DNA of 64,000 bases from Spinellus fusiger. Taxonomy: Eukaryota > Mucoromycota > Mucoromycetes > Mucorales > Phycomycetaceae. The position numbers and the translations under genes were made by a program. Positions 31,836 through 44,437 of the stretch are shown piece by piece; position 1 is the first letter of the stretch; the number at the start of each line of letters is the position of its first letter. The DNA lies in NCBI GenBank assembly GCA_025094145.1, contig JALLLS010000008.1, positions 434,001 to 498,000 of the forward strand, in the 5' to 3' direction. The notes beneath the pieces are model-generated. The model did not search any database. It was not told where the DNA came from and saw nothing but the letters and a program-made list of their open reading frames with translations.

Positions 31836-34294
31836 ATGAGTTTAGCGTTCGAATCTCCCACTCGCAGGGCAGCTAATGAGGCTTACTTTACGCCACTCAA
31901 CATGCCCACCTTATTAACCGAGGAAACAGTCCCCAGCACCACAACACCCTACTTCACAGCACCCATTAATCCCATCCTTCATCAAGAGTTCCTTAATGCC
32001 ATACACAGCCGACATGCCTCCCAACCAACTGTCCTCACAGAATCCACACCAAGACTCACTTTAAATCCAGCAGCACTTTCTAATAAACGTAAGGCACCTA
32101 CCATTAACCTCCACAGCACCCCACCACCACCAGCAGCCAAGGTCACTGGCTCTGCTGCCACTCTACCACCCGTCACAGCACAGGAGCTTCTGCAATGGAT
32201 GAATGACGCTACCAAACTCCTTCTTCTCGATGTACGGTCCTTTGTCCAGTACAGCCACGCCCAACTCACAACAAGTGTCAATGTGTCTATTCCAAATACC
32301 ATCCTCAAAAGACCCACCTTTACTCTCGACAAAGTATATGAAGTCATCACCGAGCAAGATAAACAGCGCCTCGAGACATGGAAGCAGGTCGAGCGTATTG
32401 TCTTTTACGATCAATCTTCCAACACCCTCCCTGAGAACAGTGCAGCCATTTTCCTTACAGCCAAGTTCAAACAAGCAGGCTACAAGAGAGACATGTACTA
32501 CTTGAAAGGTAAGCGTCTGTTGTTGGCCACCTATAAAGTAAAAAAGCAAAAAAGCAAAAAAGAAAAAAAAAACATTAACCAACCAAGATAGGTGGATTCG
32601 AGTGCTTTTTTGCCCAAAACCCACAGCACTGCACCACCACGCCCCTCCCCAAAAACTCGCGTGCTCTCAGTGGCTCCCTACCGATGGGATTTGCCCAGCC
32701 TACGGGTCTTACCCAGCCCATGGCTCTCGGTACCCCTGCACTACAGCCACGCCGTCGTCCAAATCTCAACCTGAATTGTCTGCCTGCACCTTCTCTCGGG
32801 CCCTTTACAGCACCCATGCCTCAGTTTGAGAACCAAGCCTTTAATCCTTTCTTTTCCAACATTCGCCAAAACATGGAGTTATCGCATGGGCCTATTCGAG
32901 AGCGTTTTCCCGTGCGTTTGCCGGTAGGGTGTAATATAGATCCTTCTACGGGTAAAGTGACACTCCAGGGCCAACAACCACGACATATTGCAGGCAGTCA
33001 GCTTGAGCAACTCCACACTCTATTGAGTGCACCTGCCTGGCTACGTGCAGTGGTAGTCCAGGACCCTTCCAGTGAAAAGACAGGAGCCCAGTGCTTAGCA
33101 GAGATGTATGAGGTAGTTTGAGAAAGCAAGCAAGCAAGCAAGAAAGAAAAAGAGACAGTGCTTATAGAATCCTTTTTCAACCCACCTATAGAAACTAGAG
33201 CGGACAGAACAACGTCGTCTACAGAACATTATGCTGTTCCACTCTAAACATACCAACACGTCAGCCGAGTTTCCCTTGAGTATCGTTGCAGGCATCGAGA
33301 TGGGGGCATTGAACCGGTACACTAACATCTGGCCCTTTGGTAAGGACTCTACACTATAAGCTATGATGGGCTAATGGTTAGAATACACACGTGTCAAGAT
33401 CAAGGTATCAGCAACAGGCACTACAGACTACATCAATGCCAGTTATATTCAGTATGTGCCCACTTGTGAAGAGACATCCCGGCCTGAGCAAGTGAGTCAA
33501 GCTTCTTTACAAGCCATGACAGCCCCCTCGACGGCCACTCCCTACCGCCGCTATATCTCCACACAAGGGCCACTCCCTGCTACATTTGCTGATTTCTGGC
33601 AGGTAGTATGGGAACAGAACTCGCGAGTATTAGTGATGCTTACAAAAGAAGAAGAGATGAACAAGGTAATGTGTGCGTGTGTGCGCTATAGAGTGTGTTG
33701 GCTCATACTGTGTGGATACAGGTCAAATGCCATCGCTACTGGCCTTGTCAAAAGACACACTCCATCCAGTATGGAGGCATGACAGTGACATTTTTATCCG
33801 AGACCCACCATCCTGTGGCTTCAGAGACTGCACATTCAGATGACTGCATGATTGTACGGCAGTTCTCATTATTACAGCAAAGCACAGGTGCCAGCAGAAC
33901 AGTGACTCATTTGCAATATACGGGATGGATGGACTTTGGTGTACCTGACAATCCACTGGGAACACTCAAGGTCATCCATGCTGCAGATGAAGCACAACTT
34001 CATTATGAAGCAGAAGCCTCTCACGTCTCAGAAACACCTGTGGGTCCAATGATTGTACACTGCTCTGCTGGGTGCGGCCGTTCTGGTGCCTTTTGTGTGA
34101 TTGATACTGCACTAAGACGCATAGGACGCCAGGAACATCCTACAGGGACGACTGACCTCTTGATGGAAACCATTGCTTGTTATCGAGAACAGCGTCTTAG
34201 TATGGTACAGACACTGCGCCAGTTTATCTTTTGTTATGAGGCTGTTTGGTGGTGGATGTTGGGACATGGCCATACGCCTGCTTCTGCTTCTTGA
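31836..34294 (+). CDS. Rhodanese-domain protein tyrosine phosphatase (Pyp1/Ptp2-3 type)
   Basis: Five exons (31836-32508, 32592-33112, 33192-33339, 33382-33665, 33722-34294) give 732 residues. An N-terminal disordered region is followed by a rhodanese/CH2-like domain at about 110-235 ([38 protein letters not shown]); no active-site Cys loop is apparent, so it is probably a binding module. The C-terminal half is a classical PTP domain: [64 protein letters not shown] and the P-loop [13 protein letters not shown] with catalytic Cys and Arg. This architecture matches the fungal phosphatases that dephosphorylate stress MAP kinases (Hog1/Sty1). The WPD loop reads as MDFGVPD, with Val before PD where Trp is usual. 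Confidence 0.9.
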
Positions 34295-34703
34295 TGGAGA
34301 GTGTAGAAGGGATACTTTAGAGAGCAGTTTCCTCTTGCGTATGTATATTTCTGCTGTTATTTGTTATTTTCTTTTTCATTCTTTCATTCTTTCATTCTCT
34401 TGTTCATGTGTTTTTTTTTCTCTCTCTCTCTCTCTCTTTGTTTTGTTTTGTTTGGTAAAGAAGTATATCTACATTTGATCTTTTGATTGATTTTATCGGT
34501 TGATAAAGAAGAAGAAAAGACAAGTAGCTAAAAAGGACAGACATACTCCTTGTCACTGAAGGATCTGTACATAGTCTGGTGCGGACTTGTCTTATCCCAT
34601 TCTCCCCTACCTTCTACTCCAAGAACCAATGTCCTCACTCTAACACTTACTTTTATAGATGTGACTCTCTTTTATAGATGATGATGATTCACAAACAATA
34701 ACA
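34295..34703. other. Convergent 3' intergenic region
   Basis: 409 bp between the stop codons of the phosphatase (+) and pICln (-). Pyrimidine-rich runs (TCATTC and CT repeats, 34370-34445) and T-rich stretches, consistent with two 3' UTRs. No gene seen. Confidence 0.5.
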
Positions 34704-35381
34704 TTACTCTTCCATTGAATTATCAAACTGCCCTTCTTTGACACCATTTTGCTGTGCTACTGGCTCAAATACAGACTCCAAGTGACGGAGGGCTGCTTGT
34801 TGTACGTCATTCAGCTCAGCAGCATCACTTGGATCTGCATAGAACATATCCTCTTCCTCCTGTTCTGCCATAAACTCCTCATCAGGATGGAGAGATGCAC
34901 ACTCAGACATCACCAAGTAGATAGTCTCCACTGCCATTGTAAGCAAAACAGTCCCTTTTACTTCTCTACACTTACATATCTCAGAATCCTCGGGAATAAA
35001 CTTGAGTTCTGTTACTGTCTCCTCTAGTTCTTGTGCATCCTCAGGAAGTTGTTGTTGAGGGAAAAAGATGCCCTCGTCTAATTGGCAGTAAATACAGGGA
35101 ATGCCCTCACGACGCGATATAGCATGGATAATAATATCCTTGTATTCCACTGCTATTCCAGAGTTGTTTTCATGCGAGTAAAAGTACAACTGGCTTGTAC
35201 AATAAGCACACACGCTCTGTGTCTATGCCTTTGTTTACCTTTCACACACAAGCAGTTCTCCTACTATCTGCTCATGAGAACCTGCCAATAGAGGTTTAAC
35301 CAAGAGAACAGTGTTCTTCTGAGAGTGACGCACAACCACGTCTGAGAGATCAGGGGGAGAGGAAAGAAGAGTTACTGTCAT
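34704..35381 (-). CDS. ICLN: pICln (methylosome subunit, CLNS1A family)
   Basis: Three exons (35381-35239, 35193-34976, 34930-34704) give 195 residues. The PH-like fold is seen as GELLVCESQLYFYS, GIAVEYKDIIIHAISR, IYCQLDEG, TELKFIPEDSEILETIYLVM and SECASLHPDEEF, which is the pICln order of strands and C-terminal helix, followed by an acidic tail ending NSMEE. pICln works with PRMT5 and Sm proteins in assembling spliceosomal snRNPs. The first intron ends in TACAAG and splices Ser-Gln in place of an in-frame read-through; both introns are under 50 nt. Confidence 0.9.
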
Positions 35382-35673
35382 GAGGAAGAAAGACGTAGGA
35401 GAACAGAGAGCAAAAGTCCTTTAAAGTGACTTGCATGGGACAGGGGAAATAAGTTAAGTCCACCCACTTGCCCTGTTGTACCTCTTTTTTTTTTTTTTTT
35501 CCTTCTTTTTTTTCTTCTTTTCCTTCTTTTTTCTTGCAGTGCCAAAGAAAGACATTTAATAAGGTAGCAAAAGAGTGAAAAGATAAAGACTAGAAAATAA
35601 AACAAAACACTGTAGGAATAGAATAATAAAATAAAAGAAAAAAAAAAAGAAAGAAAGAAAGGATGGAGGCAGA

Positions 35674-36032
35674 TCACCACTTGTTGGAGGATTTGTTTTT
35701 TCTTTTCTTCTCTCTCAGTTTCCTCGCCTGCTTTCCACTGCGAGTGCCACTGGTGGAGACTGTCTTTTCGTCTTCCACCATGGAGTCCTCTGTTGCTGTC
35801 TCGGTGGTGACTTGCTCCTCTGTCTTCATGGCATTCTCATCTGTACCGTGATTGGGCTTTTTGGCTGCTGCTGCCTGTGCATCAGACAGTCGTTTGAGTC
35901 TCAGGTCCTCCACAGGCTTAAACACATTGTTACGCTTAATGGCTATGAGGTGTATTAAACCACTGCTTATTCTCGGCCACCCGTTTTACCTCTGAAGCGC
36001 TTCTTGGTCTGTGATCTTAAACTTCTTGCCAT
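35674..36032 (-). CDS. LLP homologue / DUF2423 small basic nucleolar protein
   Basis: Two exons (36032-35990 and 35942-35674) give 103 residues. It starts MARSLRSQTKKRFRAIKRNN, close to the N-terminal MAKSLRS...K signature of the LLPH/UPF0642 family, then VFKPVEDLRLKRLSDA. A Thr/Glu-rich middle is followed by STSGTRSGKQARKLREKKRK, matching the conserved STSG...basic tail of the yeast member YBL028C. Family members are nucleolar and linked to ribosome biogenesis. It is divergent from, and shares a promoter region with, the clathrin heavy chain gene. Confidence 0.85.
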
Positions 36033-36274
36033 GATAAAAAAAGAAAGAAAATACAAGCCGCTGGACACACCACAGTTGCTTTTGGAAAAAATAAAAATAA
36101 AATAAAACACCGACCGTCTTCTCCAGTCACTCGCCGCCCCATGCTATGACGTATCCACCTCTGTGATTGGCCGGGAAACAGTGCTGCCTAGACTCTTCTT
36201 TAGCGCGCCATACTTTGTGCAGTGGGTGCCTCTTCTTTTCTCTTCTACTGCTAGTCAAGGCATTAGGCAACAAG
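36033..36274. promoter_or_regulatory. Bidirectional promoter (LLP / clathrin heavy chain)
   Basis: Only 242 bp separate the two divergent ATGs. Visible elements: TGACGTA (36147-36153, ATF/CRE-like) and an inverted CCAAT box ATTGG (36166-36170). The LLP side has an A-rich stretch at 36030-36105. Confidence 0.5.
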
Positions 36275-39200
36275 ATGAACGAAACCCTTCCTATTAAATT
36301 CCAGGAACATGCTCAGGTAGACACAGGAGGAACGATAAAAGACACACACACACACACTTATACTCTATATACCTACATTAGCTGCTCAGTCTCGGTGTCA
36401 ACGCAGCCAGCATAGGCTTCAATACACTCACTATGGAGTCTGAACGGTTTATCTGTGTGCGTGAAGTAGTAAATGACAATAACCAAGTGGTCATTATTGA
36501 CATGGAAGACGATAACTCAATATCAAGAAGACCCATCACTGCCGACTCTGTTATTATGCACCCCACCACCAAAGTCATGGCCCTTAAAGGTAACAGTCAG
36601 TCAGACAGATAGACATATAGACAGATACGCGTTGGCCATGACTTACATATATTAGCCCAGGGACAGCTTCAAGTATTCAACCTAGAGATAAAGGCAAAAA
36701 TCAAGTCCCATATCATGCATGAAGAAGTCGTCTTTTGGCGGTGGATTGATCTCAAGACACTAGGACTAGTCACTAATAGTGCTGTGTACCACTGGTCCAT
36801 TGAGGGCGATTCAGCACCTGTCAAGATATTTGAGCGCCATTCTAGCTTAGCAGGATGCCAAATCATCAACTACCGCACCTCTTCTGATGGCTCATGGGTG
36901 GTGCTGGTGGGCATCTCTGCACAACAGAACCGTGTGGTGGGCTCCATGCAATTGTATTCCAAGGAAAGAGGCATCAGCCAGCCCATTGAAGGACATGCTG
37001 CAGCCTTTGCAGAGTTGACCCTGGACGATGCTGCTTATCCTAGCAAACTATTCTCTTTTGCTGTGCGTTCTGCTTCAGGTTCTGCCAAGGTATGTTTATT
37101 TTCTTTCTTTCTTCTTCTTGACTGATAATAATAATAAAAAGAGAGAAAGAGAAAGAGAAAAAGTATGACGCATCCCAATAACCTATGTCTATAGCTGCAA
37201 ATCATAGAAGTGGATCGTCCTGAAGGAAACCCTCCTTTCCAAAAGAGAAATGTCGAGGTTTTCTTCCCTCCAGAAGCACCCAGTGATTTCCCAGTAGCCA
37301 TGCAAATCAGTCAGAAATATGGCATTATCTACCTCGTCACCAAAATGGGATTCATTCACCTTTACGATTTGGAAACTGGCTCGTGTATTTACATGAACCG
37401 TATCAGTTCGGAAACTATCTTTGTCACTGTAGAACACACAGCCACCTCAGGTATTATTGGCGTCAACAAAAAAGGCCAGGTGTTGTCGGTGTCTGTAGAC
37501 GAAAACACCATCATTCCTTACATTATCAACAATCTGAACAACATGGAGTTGGCTTTGAAATTGGCTTCTCGTGGGGGGCTTCATGGTGCAGATAGTCTGT
37601 ATGAACAACGCTTCAACCAACTCTTCTCTTCGGGTGCTTATGGAGAGGCCGCCAAAGTAGCCGCCAATTCTCCCAGAGTAAGTCCCCATGCACGTGTGGG
37701 ATCGACCATTGACGTTTGCTTAGGGCATTCTCCGTACAGTGGAGACGATTGAACGCTTCCATCGTCTGCCTGTCACACCTAACCAAATCACGCCTATTCT
37801 GCAATACTTTGGTATTCTTCTTGAAAAGGGCAGTCTGAACAAGTTTGAATCGCTTGCTCTTGCCAGACCCATCTTACAGCAGAACCGTAAGGCCCTGTTG
37901 GAGAAATGGCTCAAGGAAGACAAATTGGAGTGCAGTGAGGAGTTGGGTGACTTTGTGAAGCAGACGGATTCTATACTTGCTCTGTCTGTGTATTTACGTG
38001 CCAAAGTCCCTAACAAGGTACGCTCTATGACCCCAGTTTCATTCAATGTTAATGAATAATGTGTGTATGTGTATGTATGTTAGGTGGTGATGTGTTTTGC
38101 TGAAAACAACCAGTACGACAAAATCCTTGCTTATTCAAAGACGTTTGGCTATGAACCTGATTACAACTCACTCTTATACAACATTGCCCGTACTAATCCT
38201 GACAAGGCAACCGAGTTTGCTACTTCTCTTATGAGTGATGAAAACGGTCCTTTAATTGCTCCTGATAAAGTAGTAGATGTGTTCTTGTCCCAAAACATGA
38301 TCCAGCAGGCCACTTCTTTCTTATTGGACTATCTCAAGCAGAACCGACCCGAGGATGCTGCACTCCAGACACGTGTGTTGGAAATGAATCTGATGCATGC
38401 TCCTCAAGTGGCAGATGCTATCATGAGTGCTGGCATGTTGACCCATTACGATCGTGTGGTTGTGGGCACACTGTGTGAGAAGGCTGGTCTTTACCAAAAG
38501 GTGAGTGGAAGAGAGGGATGTGATTCGCCAGATGATAAAGAGATACTCATGCAGGGTGGTGGTGATGGGGTTAGGCACTGGAACATTATACCGATGCCCA
38601 TGATATTAAGCGCATCATCCCTCATACTCATTTGATGAATGCTGAATGGCTTGTGTCCTACTTTGGCACGCTCTCCGTGGATCAGACGCTTGATTGTTTA
38701 AAGGAGATGCTTACCTCCAATCTACGCCAGAACCTGCAAGTAGTTGTGCAAGTGGCTATCAAGTACTCTGAACAATTGCAGCCCCACAATCTTGTTGATT
38801 TGTTTGAGAACTTCAAGAGCAATGAAGGCCTGTACTATTACTTGGGATCTATTGTCAATGTCAGCCAAGACCCTCTTGTTCATTTCAAGTACATCCAGGC
38901 TGCCTGTCGTACGGGCAATGTGCGTGAGGCCGAGCGTATCTGTAGAGAAAGTAACTACTATGATGCTGAGAAAGTGAAGAACTTCTTAAAGGTAGGTTGA
39001 TAATAACACCACTAATGAAATAAATAAGAAAGAACTTATTGGAACTTACTGGAACTGTAGGAAGCCAAACTTAGTGACCAGCTTCCCTTGATCATTGTGT
39101 GTGATCGTCATGGCTTTGTGCATGATCTTGTCTTGCATCTTTACCACAACAACCTCCAAAAGTTCATTGAAGTCTATGTCCAGAGAGTCAATCCCTCCCG

Positions 39201-42191
39201 TACTCCTGAAGTAGTGGGTGGTTTGTTGGATGTTGGATGTGATGAAGACATCATCAAGAACCTGCTTTTGTCTGTTACTGGAGAACTCCCTGTAGGCAAA
39301 CTATGTGAAGAAGTAGAACAGAGAAACAGACTCAAGTTATTGCTGCCATGGTTGAATATGCGTGTCACAGAAGGAAGCACTGATCCTGAGGTGTACAATG
39401 CATTGGCTAAGATTTACATTGATACCAACAACAACCCAGAGCCTTTCTTGAAGGAAAATGAGGTAAAGAGACTGTTTCAATGCGCTTTATTCATTCATTG
39501 TATAGCACTACGACTCCCATGCCATTGGTAAATACTGCGAGAAGAGAGATCCTTACCTTGCCTTTATCTGTTATGAGAAGGGCAAGTGTGATTATGAATT
39601 GATCAACATTACTACCGAGAACTCCATGTTCAAGCACCAAGCACGCTATCTCATTCACCGCAAGGACGATGCTCTCTGGGCCTTTGTGTTGCAAGAAAAC
39701 AACGAACACCGTCGCGAATTGATTGATCAGGTAAGCTAACTCATCAACAACCTCAAAGATTCTCATTTTATAGATTGTCGCCACTGCTCTTCCCGAGTGC
39801 ACTGTGCCTGATGATGTCTCCACTACTGTGAAAGCATTTATGAATTCAAATCTTCCTAATGAATTGATTGAGCTTTTGGAGAAGATTGTGTTGGAGAACA
39901 GTGCTTTCAATGATAACAAGACACTTCAGAACCTGTTGATCTTTACTGCTGTCAAGGTAAAGAAAAAATGCATTTGAACTCTCCTACTCACTCTAGCAGG
40001 CGGATCCCTCAAGAGTCATGGACTACATTTCTCGTCTGGATAACTTTGATGCTACAGATGTTGCCGAAGTGTGCATTGGTGAAAGCCTGAATGAAGAGGC
40101 TTTTGCTATTTTCAAGAAACACAATGTCAATGTCAATGCCATCAACGTTCTTATTGATAAGATCCAGGATCTTGACCGCGCTTATGAATTTGCTGACCGT
40201 TCTGATCAGCCCGAGGTATGGACTAAACTCGCCAAGGCCCAACTCGACAATATGCGCGTGAAAGATGCTATTGGTAAGCTCCACCATTTTATTTTATTTT
40301 ATCTTATTTATTATTCATGCACTCACATATGCTCTCAAGACTCTTACATTCGTGCCAATGATACTTCCAACTACATGGAGGTGACTCGCAATGCCATGAT
40401 GGACAACAAGTATGAGGACCTTGTTCGTTACTTGCAGGTCGCTCGCAAACACTCCCGTGAACCCTACATTGAGACTGAACTGTTGTTTACCTATGCCAAG
40501 ACAGACCGTCTTGCTGATCTTGAGGACTTCCTTTCTTCTCCTAACCTTGCTCAAGTCCAACAAGTGGGTGACCGCTGTTTCCAGGCCCATATGTTTGAGG
40601 CTGCCAAGATTCTTTACAGCAACATCTCAAATTACGCTAGTCTGGCTTCTACCCTTGTTCATCTCAAAGACTACCAAGGAGCTGTGGACTGTGCTCGCAA
40701 GGCCAACAGCACCAAAGTATGGAAGGAGGTCAACACAGAGTGTATTCTTCAAAATGAGTTCAGGTTGGCCCAGATCTGCGGTCTTCATATCATTGTCCAT
40801 GCCGAGGAATTGGATGAGCTTGTCAAGGTCTATGAACGCAATGGTTTCTTTGACGAGCTGATGAGTCTCTTGGAGTCAGGTCTTGGTTTGGAGAGAGCCC
40901 ATATGGGCATGTTCACTGAACTTGCTGTTCTTTACTCTAAATATGCTCCTGAGAAGATCATGGAGCACTTGAAGTTGTTTGTTGCCCGCATCAATATTCC
41001 AAAGGTGATTCGTGCATGCAATGATACACATCTGTGGCGTGAGTTGATCTTCCTCTATGTCCACTATGATGAGTTTGATAATGCCATTACTGCTATGATG
41101 GAGAATGCTGCCCAGTCTTGGGAACACTCAGTCTTCAAGGACATTATTGTCAAGGTCTCCAATGTTGAGCTCTACTACAAGGCCCTTCACTTTTACCTTA
41201 ATGAGCATCCTTTGTTGTTGAATGATCTATTGGCTGTGATGGTGCCTCGTATTAAGCACAGTCGTGTGGTTCAGTTGTTTGAGAAGTCTGATAATATTCC
41301 TCTGATTAAGCCATACCTAGTGTCTGTTCAGCATGTAAGTGTGTGTGTGTGTGTGTGTGTTAATGCCGTGACTTAACAACGGGGAACTAGGTCAATGATA
41401 AGTTGGTGAACAAGGCATTGAATGAACTGCTGATTGAAGAAGAAGACTACGAGTCCTTGCGTGATTCTATTGATGCTCATGACAATATTGATACTGTAGA
41501 CATTGCTCAATGTCTTGAGAAGCATGAATTGCTCGAGTTCCGCCGAATCTCTGCTCATCTCTATAAAAAGAACAGACGCTGGAGACAGTCCATTGCTTTG
41601 TCCAAGCAGGACAGACTCTTTAAAGATGCCATGGCTACTGCAGCAGAATCAAAAGATAAGGAGGTGGCTCAGGAACTTCTCCAGTACTTTATTGAAGTAG
41701 GCAAACGTGAGTGCTTTGCTGCCATGCTGTATTCATGCTATGATCTTTTGCGTCCTGATGTTGTGTTGGAGCTGTCGTGGCGTTATGGATTGAATGACTT
41801 TTCCATGCCTTACATGATTAACAGTTTGAAGGAACAGTTTAACAAGGTACATTGTGGATATTTCTAGTAAATGATAGAGGATCTTTTTTTGTTCTTTTTC
41901 TTTCTTTCTTATATGAATGTGAATGTGCCTTAGATTGAGCTCTTGGAGAAAGACGTGAAGGATCTTAAAGAAAAGGCAGAGAAGCAGAGTTCTGAGCAGG
42001 AGAATGGTAAGATTGTAGTGTCTGGTGGTGGTGTCTTTCCTAACTCTCTTTTCTTCTTGTTAGTCGCTATGCCTGTGCTTGGTGGTTTGGGTAATCCTTT
42101 GATGCTGACAGGAGGTCCTGGTAGCTTCCACCAATCTCCTATGATGACAGGCACTCCTCACTATTCTCAAGGACAGAGCTTTGGCTTTTAA
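36275..42191 (+). CDS. CHC1: Clathrin heavy chain
   Basis: Fifteen exons close in phase to 1676 residues, matching the family (human 1675). It forms the triskelion legs of clathrin coats. Exons: 36275-36316, 36382-36589, 36656-37089, 37195-37677, 37724-38017, 38084-38500, 38575-38991, 39061-39462, 39506-39730, 39774-39956, 40000-40273, 40340-41334, 41391-41846, 41934-42006, 42064-42191. The N-terminal beta-propeller starts [23 protein letters not shown] with [12 protein letters not shown] and [12 protein letters not shown]. The linker and leg contain [18 protein letters not shown] and [11 protein letters not shown]. The proximal leg has [20 protein letters not shown], and the hub ends in the light-chain/trimerisation segment. 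Shortish C-terminus ends SQGQSFGF. Confidence 0.97.
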
Positions 42192-42504
42192 GTTGAGCTC
42201 CTTGGAATATTCCTATCTTCAGCCTCCATTCCACATATTCACAGTGCCATAACCTCATGAATAGGAGGGTTTATAAATCTCTTTTTCTTCTTTTTCTTCT
42301 TCTTAGAAAAAAGAAAATACTATCCATTCAAAGAAAAACACTCATGCTATAAAAATATAAATAAAGAGTGTTTTGTTCAAAATAAAATAAAAACCCCACT
42401 TCCATCTTAAATAATAAGACATATTAACATCTCTCCCTTCTGTTTTATTGACCCTAGGAAGACACATTATAGTGCAATGACATGGCAAAAAGAATAGAAA
42501 ATGT
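42192..42504. other. Convergent 3' intergenic region
   Basis: 313 bp between the clathrin stop and the stop of the next minus-strand gene. T- and A-rich; probably both 3' UTRs. Nothing else seen. Confidence 0.5.
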
Positions 42505-42961
42505 TCAGGGCGAAAACACAAGCTTAGCCAGATCATTTCGCATCTTATAGTCCAGCAGTGCTTCCTTTAGACTGTCCATTGTGCGAATAGGCTCAGTAGA
42601 ACTAATAGAAAAGAAAGGACACTTGAGCCTGTGCGCAGTCACCTTTCACTACTTACACTCTAGGACATGATACACCCTCTATCAACACATTCATCAATCC
42701 AAGGCCTTCTTCCAACTGGTCTTTTGCAGTGCTGTGCTTTAGTCGACAGTCAGTCACTTGGAAATGAGGACTGTAGCTGTGGACGCTGGCAACATGAGTG
42801 GCTGTCTTGTCCAGGTTAACAAGAATAAGTTGATCTTTAGGCACAAGGGGGAAGTCCTCCCCTTCAAACACATAGTGCACTGTGGGATGTTGATGGATGC
42901 CGTGGGTCTGGTCACGAATAACGACAAACTGGGGAATCTCAAGCTGAGGAGAACGACTCAT
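42505..42961 (-). CDS. Conserved-looking hypothetical protein, 133 aa
   Basis: Two exons (42961-42657 and 42601-42505) joined in phase through a GTAAGT/TTAG intron. The product starts MSRSPQLEIPQFVVIRDQTH and contains HPTVHYVFEGEDFP, LILVNLD and a C-terminal helix RTMDSLKEALLDYKMRNDLA. No signal peptide or membrane segment is visible. The amphipathic pattern and clean splicing make it a likely real gene, but I do not recognise the family. It is divergent from the mitochondrial protein gene that starts 77 bp away, so they share a very short promoter region. Confidence 0.7.
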
Positions 42962-43038
42962 AAGAACCGAGATAACGGGGTTTGAATATTTATTTATTTA
43001 TTCATTCGTGGTCTTGTTCGCTTTCCCTGCCCCATAGG

Positions 43039-43864
43039 ATGTTCTTTAGAAACTCACTCGTCCGCCCTCTACGCTCCAACACCACCTGTTGTTTACGTCA
43101 CTACTCTCAGGAGCCCAAAAAAAAGGCTTCTCTTGCCAAGCCAACACTGCCAAGACACGCCTTTGTTCCTGTCATCAATATTCCTGAGAGTGAGCTGGCC
43201 CACAATGCGTTCTTCTCTCTTCACCGGCCTTTGCTTGGACTCTCGAATGATGAGGAAAAGCCATTCTTCACGCCTGTTCCTACGCCGGCAGAGATGGAGC
43301 GAGGTAAGGATCCTTGTGCCGTTGTGTGTTTGACTTAAGCCATTAGAGCTCTTTCTGCAGTATCTAAGCACCCTCAGGCCCTTTGTGCCTCCTTTTGAAA
43401 AGGACAAGGCAGAACCCCCTCTTGAAACCCACTTTTCAGAGCCACTTCATATAGAGAACACACTTCCAATGCACTACATGCCTGAGAGTGACCAGGTGGT
43501 GGAGTATTTCACGATGATAGAAAAGGCACTGGAGAAAAAGGCCAAGGAGGGAGTCAAGGGAAGGAGCACGAAGCCATTGACAGCAGCACAGACAGCAGAG
43601 AAAGAAGTCAGTCTTGGGGCTGTTGGGAATACATCAGGCAGAAAGAACAGAAGGAGACGAGACACAGCCCACAAGGACCCACCCACAGTGGATGGTTTAT
43701 TAACGACGACTCCTTATTCCTCATCTACAGTAAGAAAGATGGAAGAGAAAGGCACCAATGAGAATGTCAACATGGAAATGAAGTCACAGAAAAGGGAGGG
43801 TGTGTCATCCAATGGCAGAAAGAAAGGGCGCACTCAAGATCCCAAGCGAAAGATAAGCGAGTGA
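43039..43864 (+). CDS. Pet20-like mitochondrial protein
   Basis: Two exons (43039-43303 and 43347-43864) give 260 residues. The start MFFRNSLVRPLRSN with later CCLRHYS looks like a mitochondrial presequence. The segment LPRHAFVPVINIPESELAHN with FFSLHRPLLGL resembles the short Pet20 motif (LP.VP.T......E....GYRPLFLG) of fungal respiratory-chain proteins such as Pet20 and Sue1. The middle (LQYLSTLRPFVPPFEKD, HYMPESDQVVEYFTMIEKAL) appears folded, while the C-terminal 110 residues are Lys/Arg/Thr-rich. The acceptor at 43347 (CCATTAG) was chosen because the more obvious CTGCAG acceptor leads to a stop in 13 codons. Confidence 0.65.
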
Positions 43865-43960
43865 AAACAAGGGAGAATGAGTAGGGGAAGGAAATGCCCA
43901 TGGGAATTCTAGTTGGGTGTGTGCATGGGCGAGAATACCAATACCAGAGGATGAATTCAA

Positions 43961-44040
43961 GTGTGGAAATGCCCGTGTGGAAATGCCAGTGTGGAAATGC
44001 CAGTGTGGAAATTCAAGTGTGGAAATGCCAGTGTGGAAGA
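43961..44040 (+). repeat. 14-bp minisatellite
   Basis: Five to six tandem copies of GTGTGGAAATGCCA (units at 43961, 43975, 43989, 44003, 44017 and a partial at 44031), with only the fourth unit diverged (TTCAA ending). It lies about 100 bp after the Pet20-like stop, in the 3' UTR or spacer. It is followed at 44071-44130 by AAT/TAC trinucleotide runs and at 44150-44180 by an AACAATTCT repeat. Confidence 0.9.
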
Positions 44041-44437
44041 AGAGAGGCGATAAAGAACAAACAGCAAAGAAAATAATAATAATAATAATGATAATAATAA
44101 TAATACTACTACTACTTTATTATTATTTTATTACTTTTGTTGTCATTTCTAACAATTCTAACAATTCTAACAATTCTCTCATTAGAAATAACAACATTAG
44201 TATTGTTTAGTATCAGATGGAAACATTGAATAAAAATGCGTTGTTTGTCAACTACACCTTATGTGTCTGGTGTGTTGAATGCAGCTGTTGCTTCTTTTCT
44301 TTTTTCTTTCTTTCTTTCTTTTTTTAATACTGACAGGAGACAACCTCCAGGTGACAATTTTGATGATGTCACACGGAATGAGATACTTGTAGTCATTTTT
44401 TGTGCTTGTTCTGCTTTGTCTTCTTCTTCTCCACACA

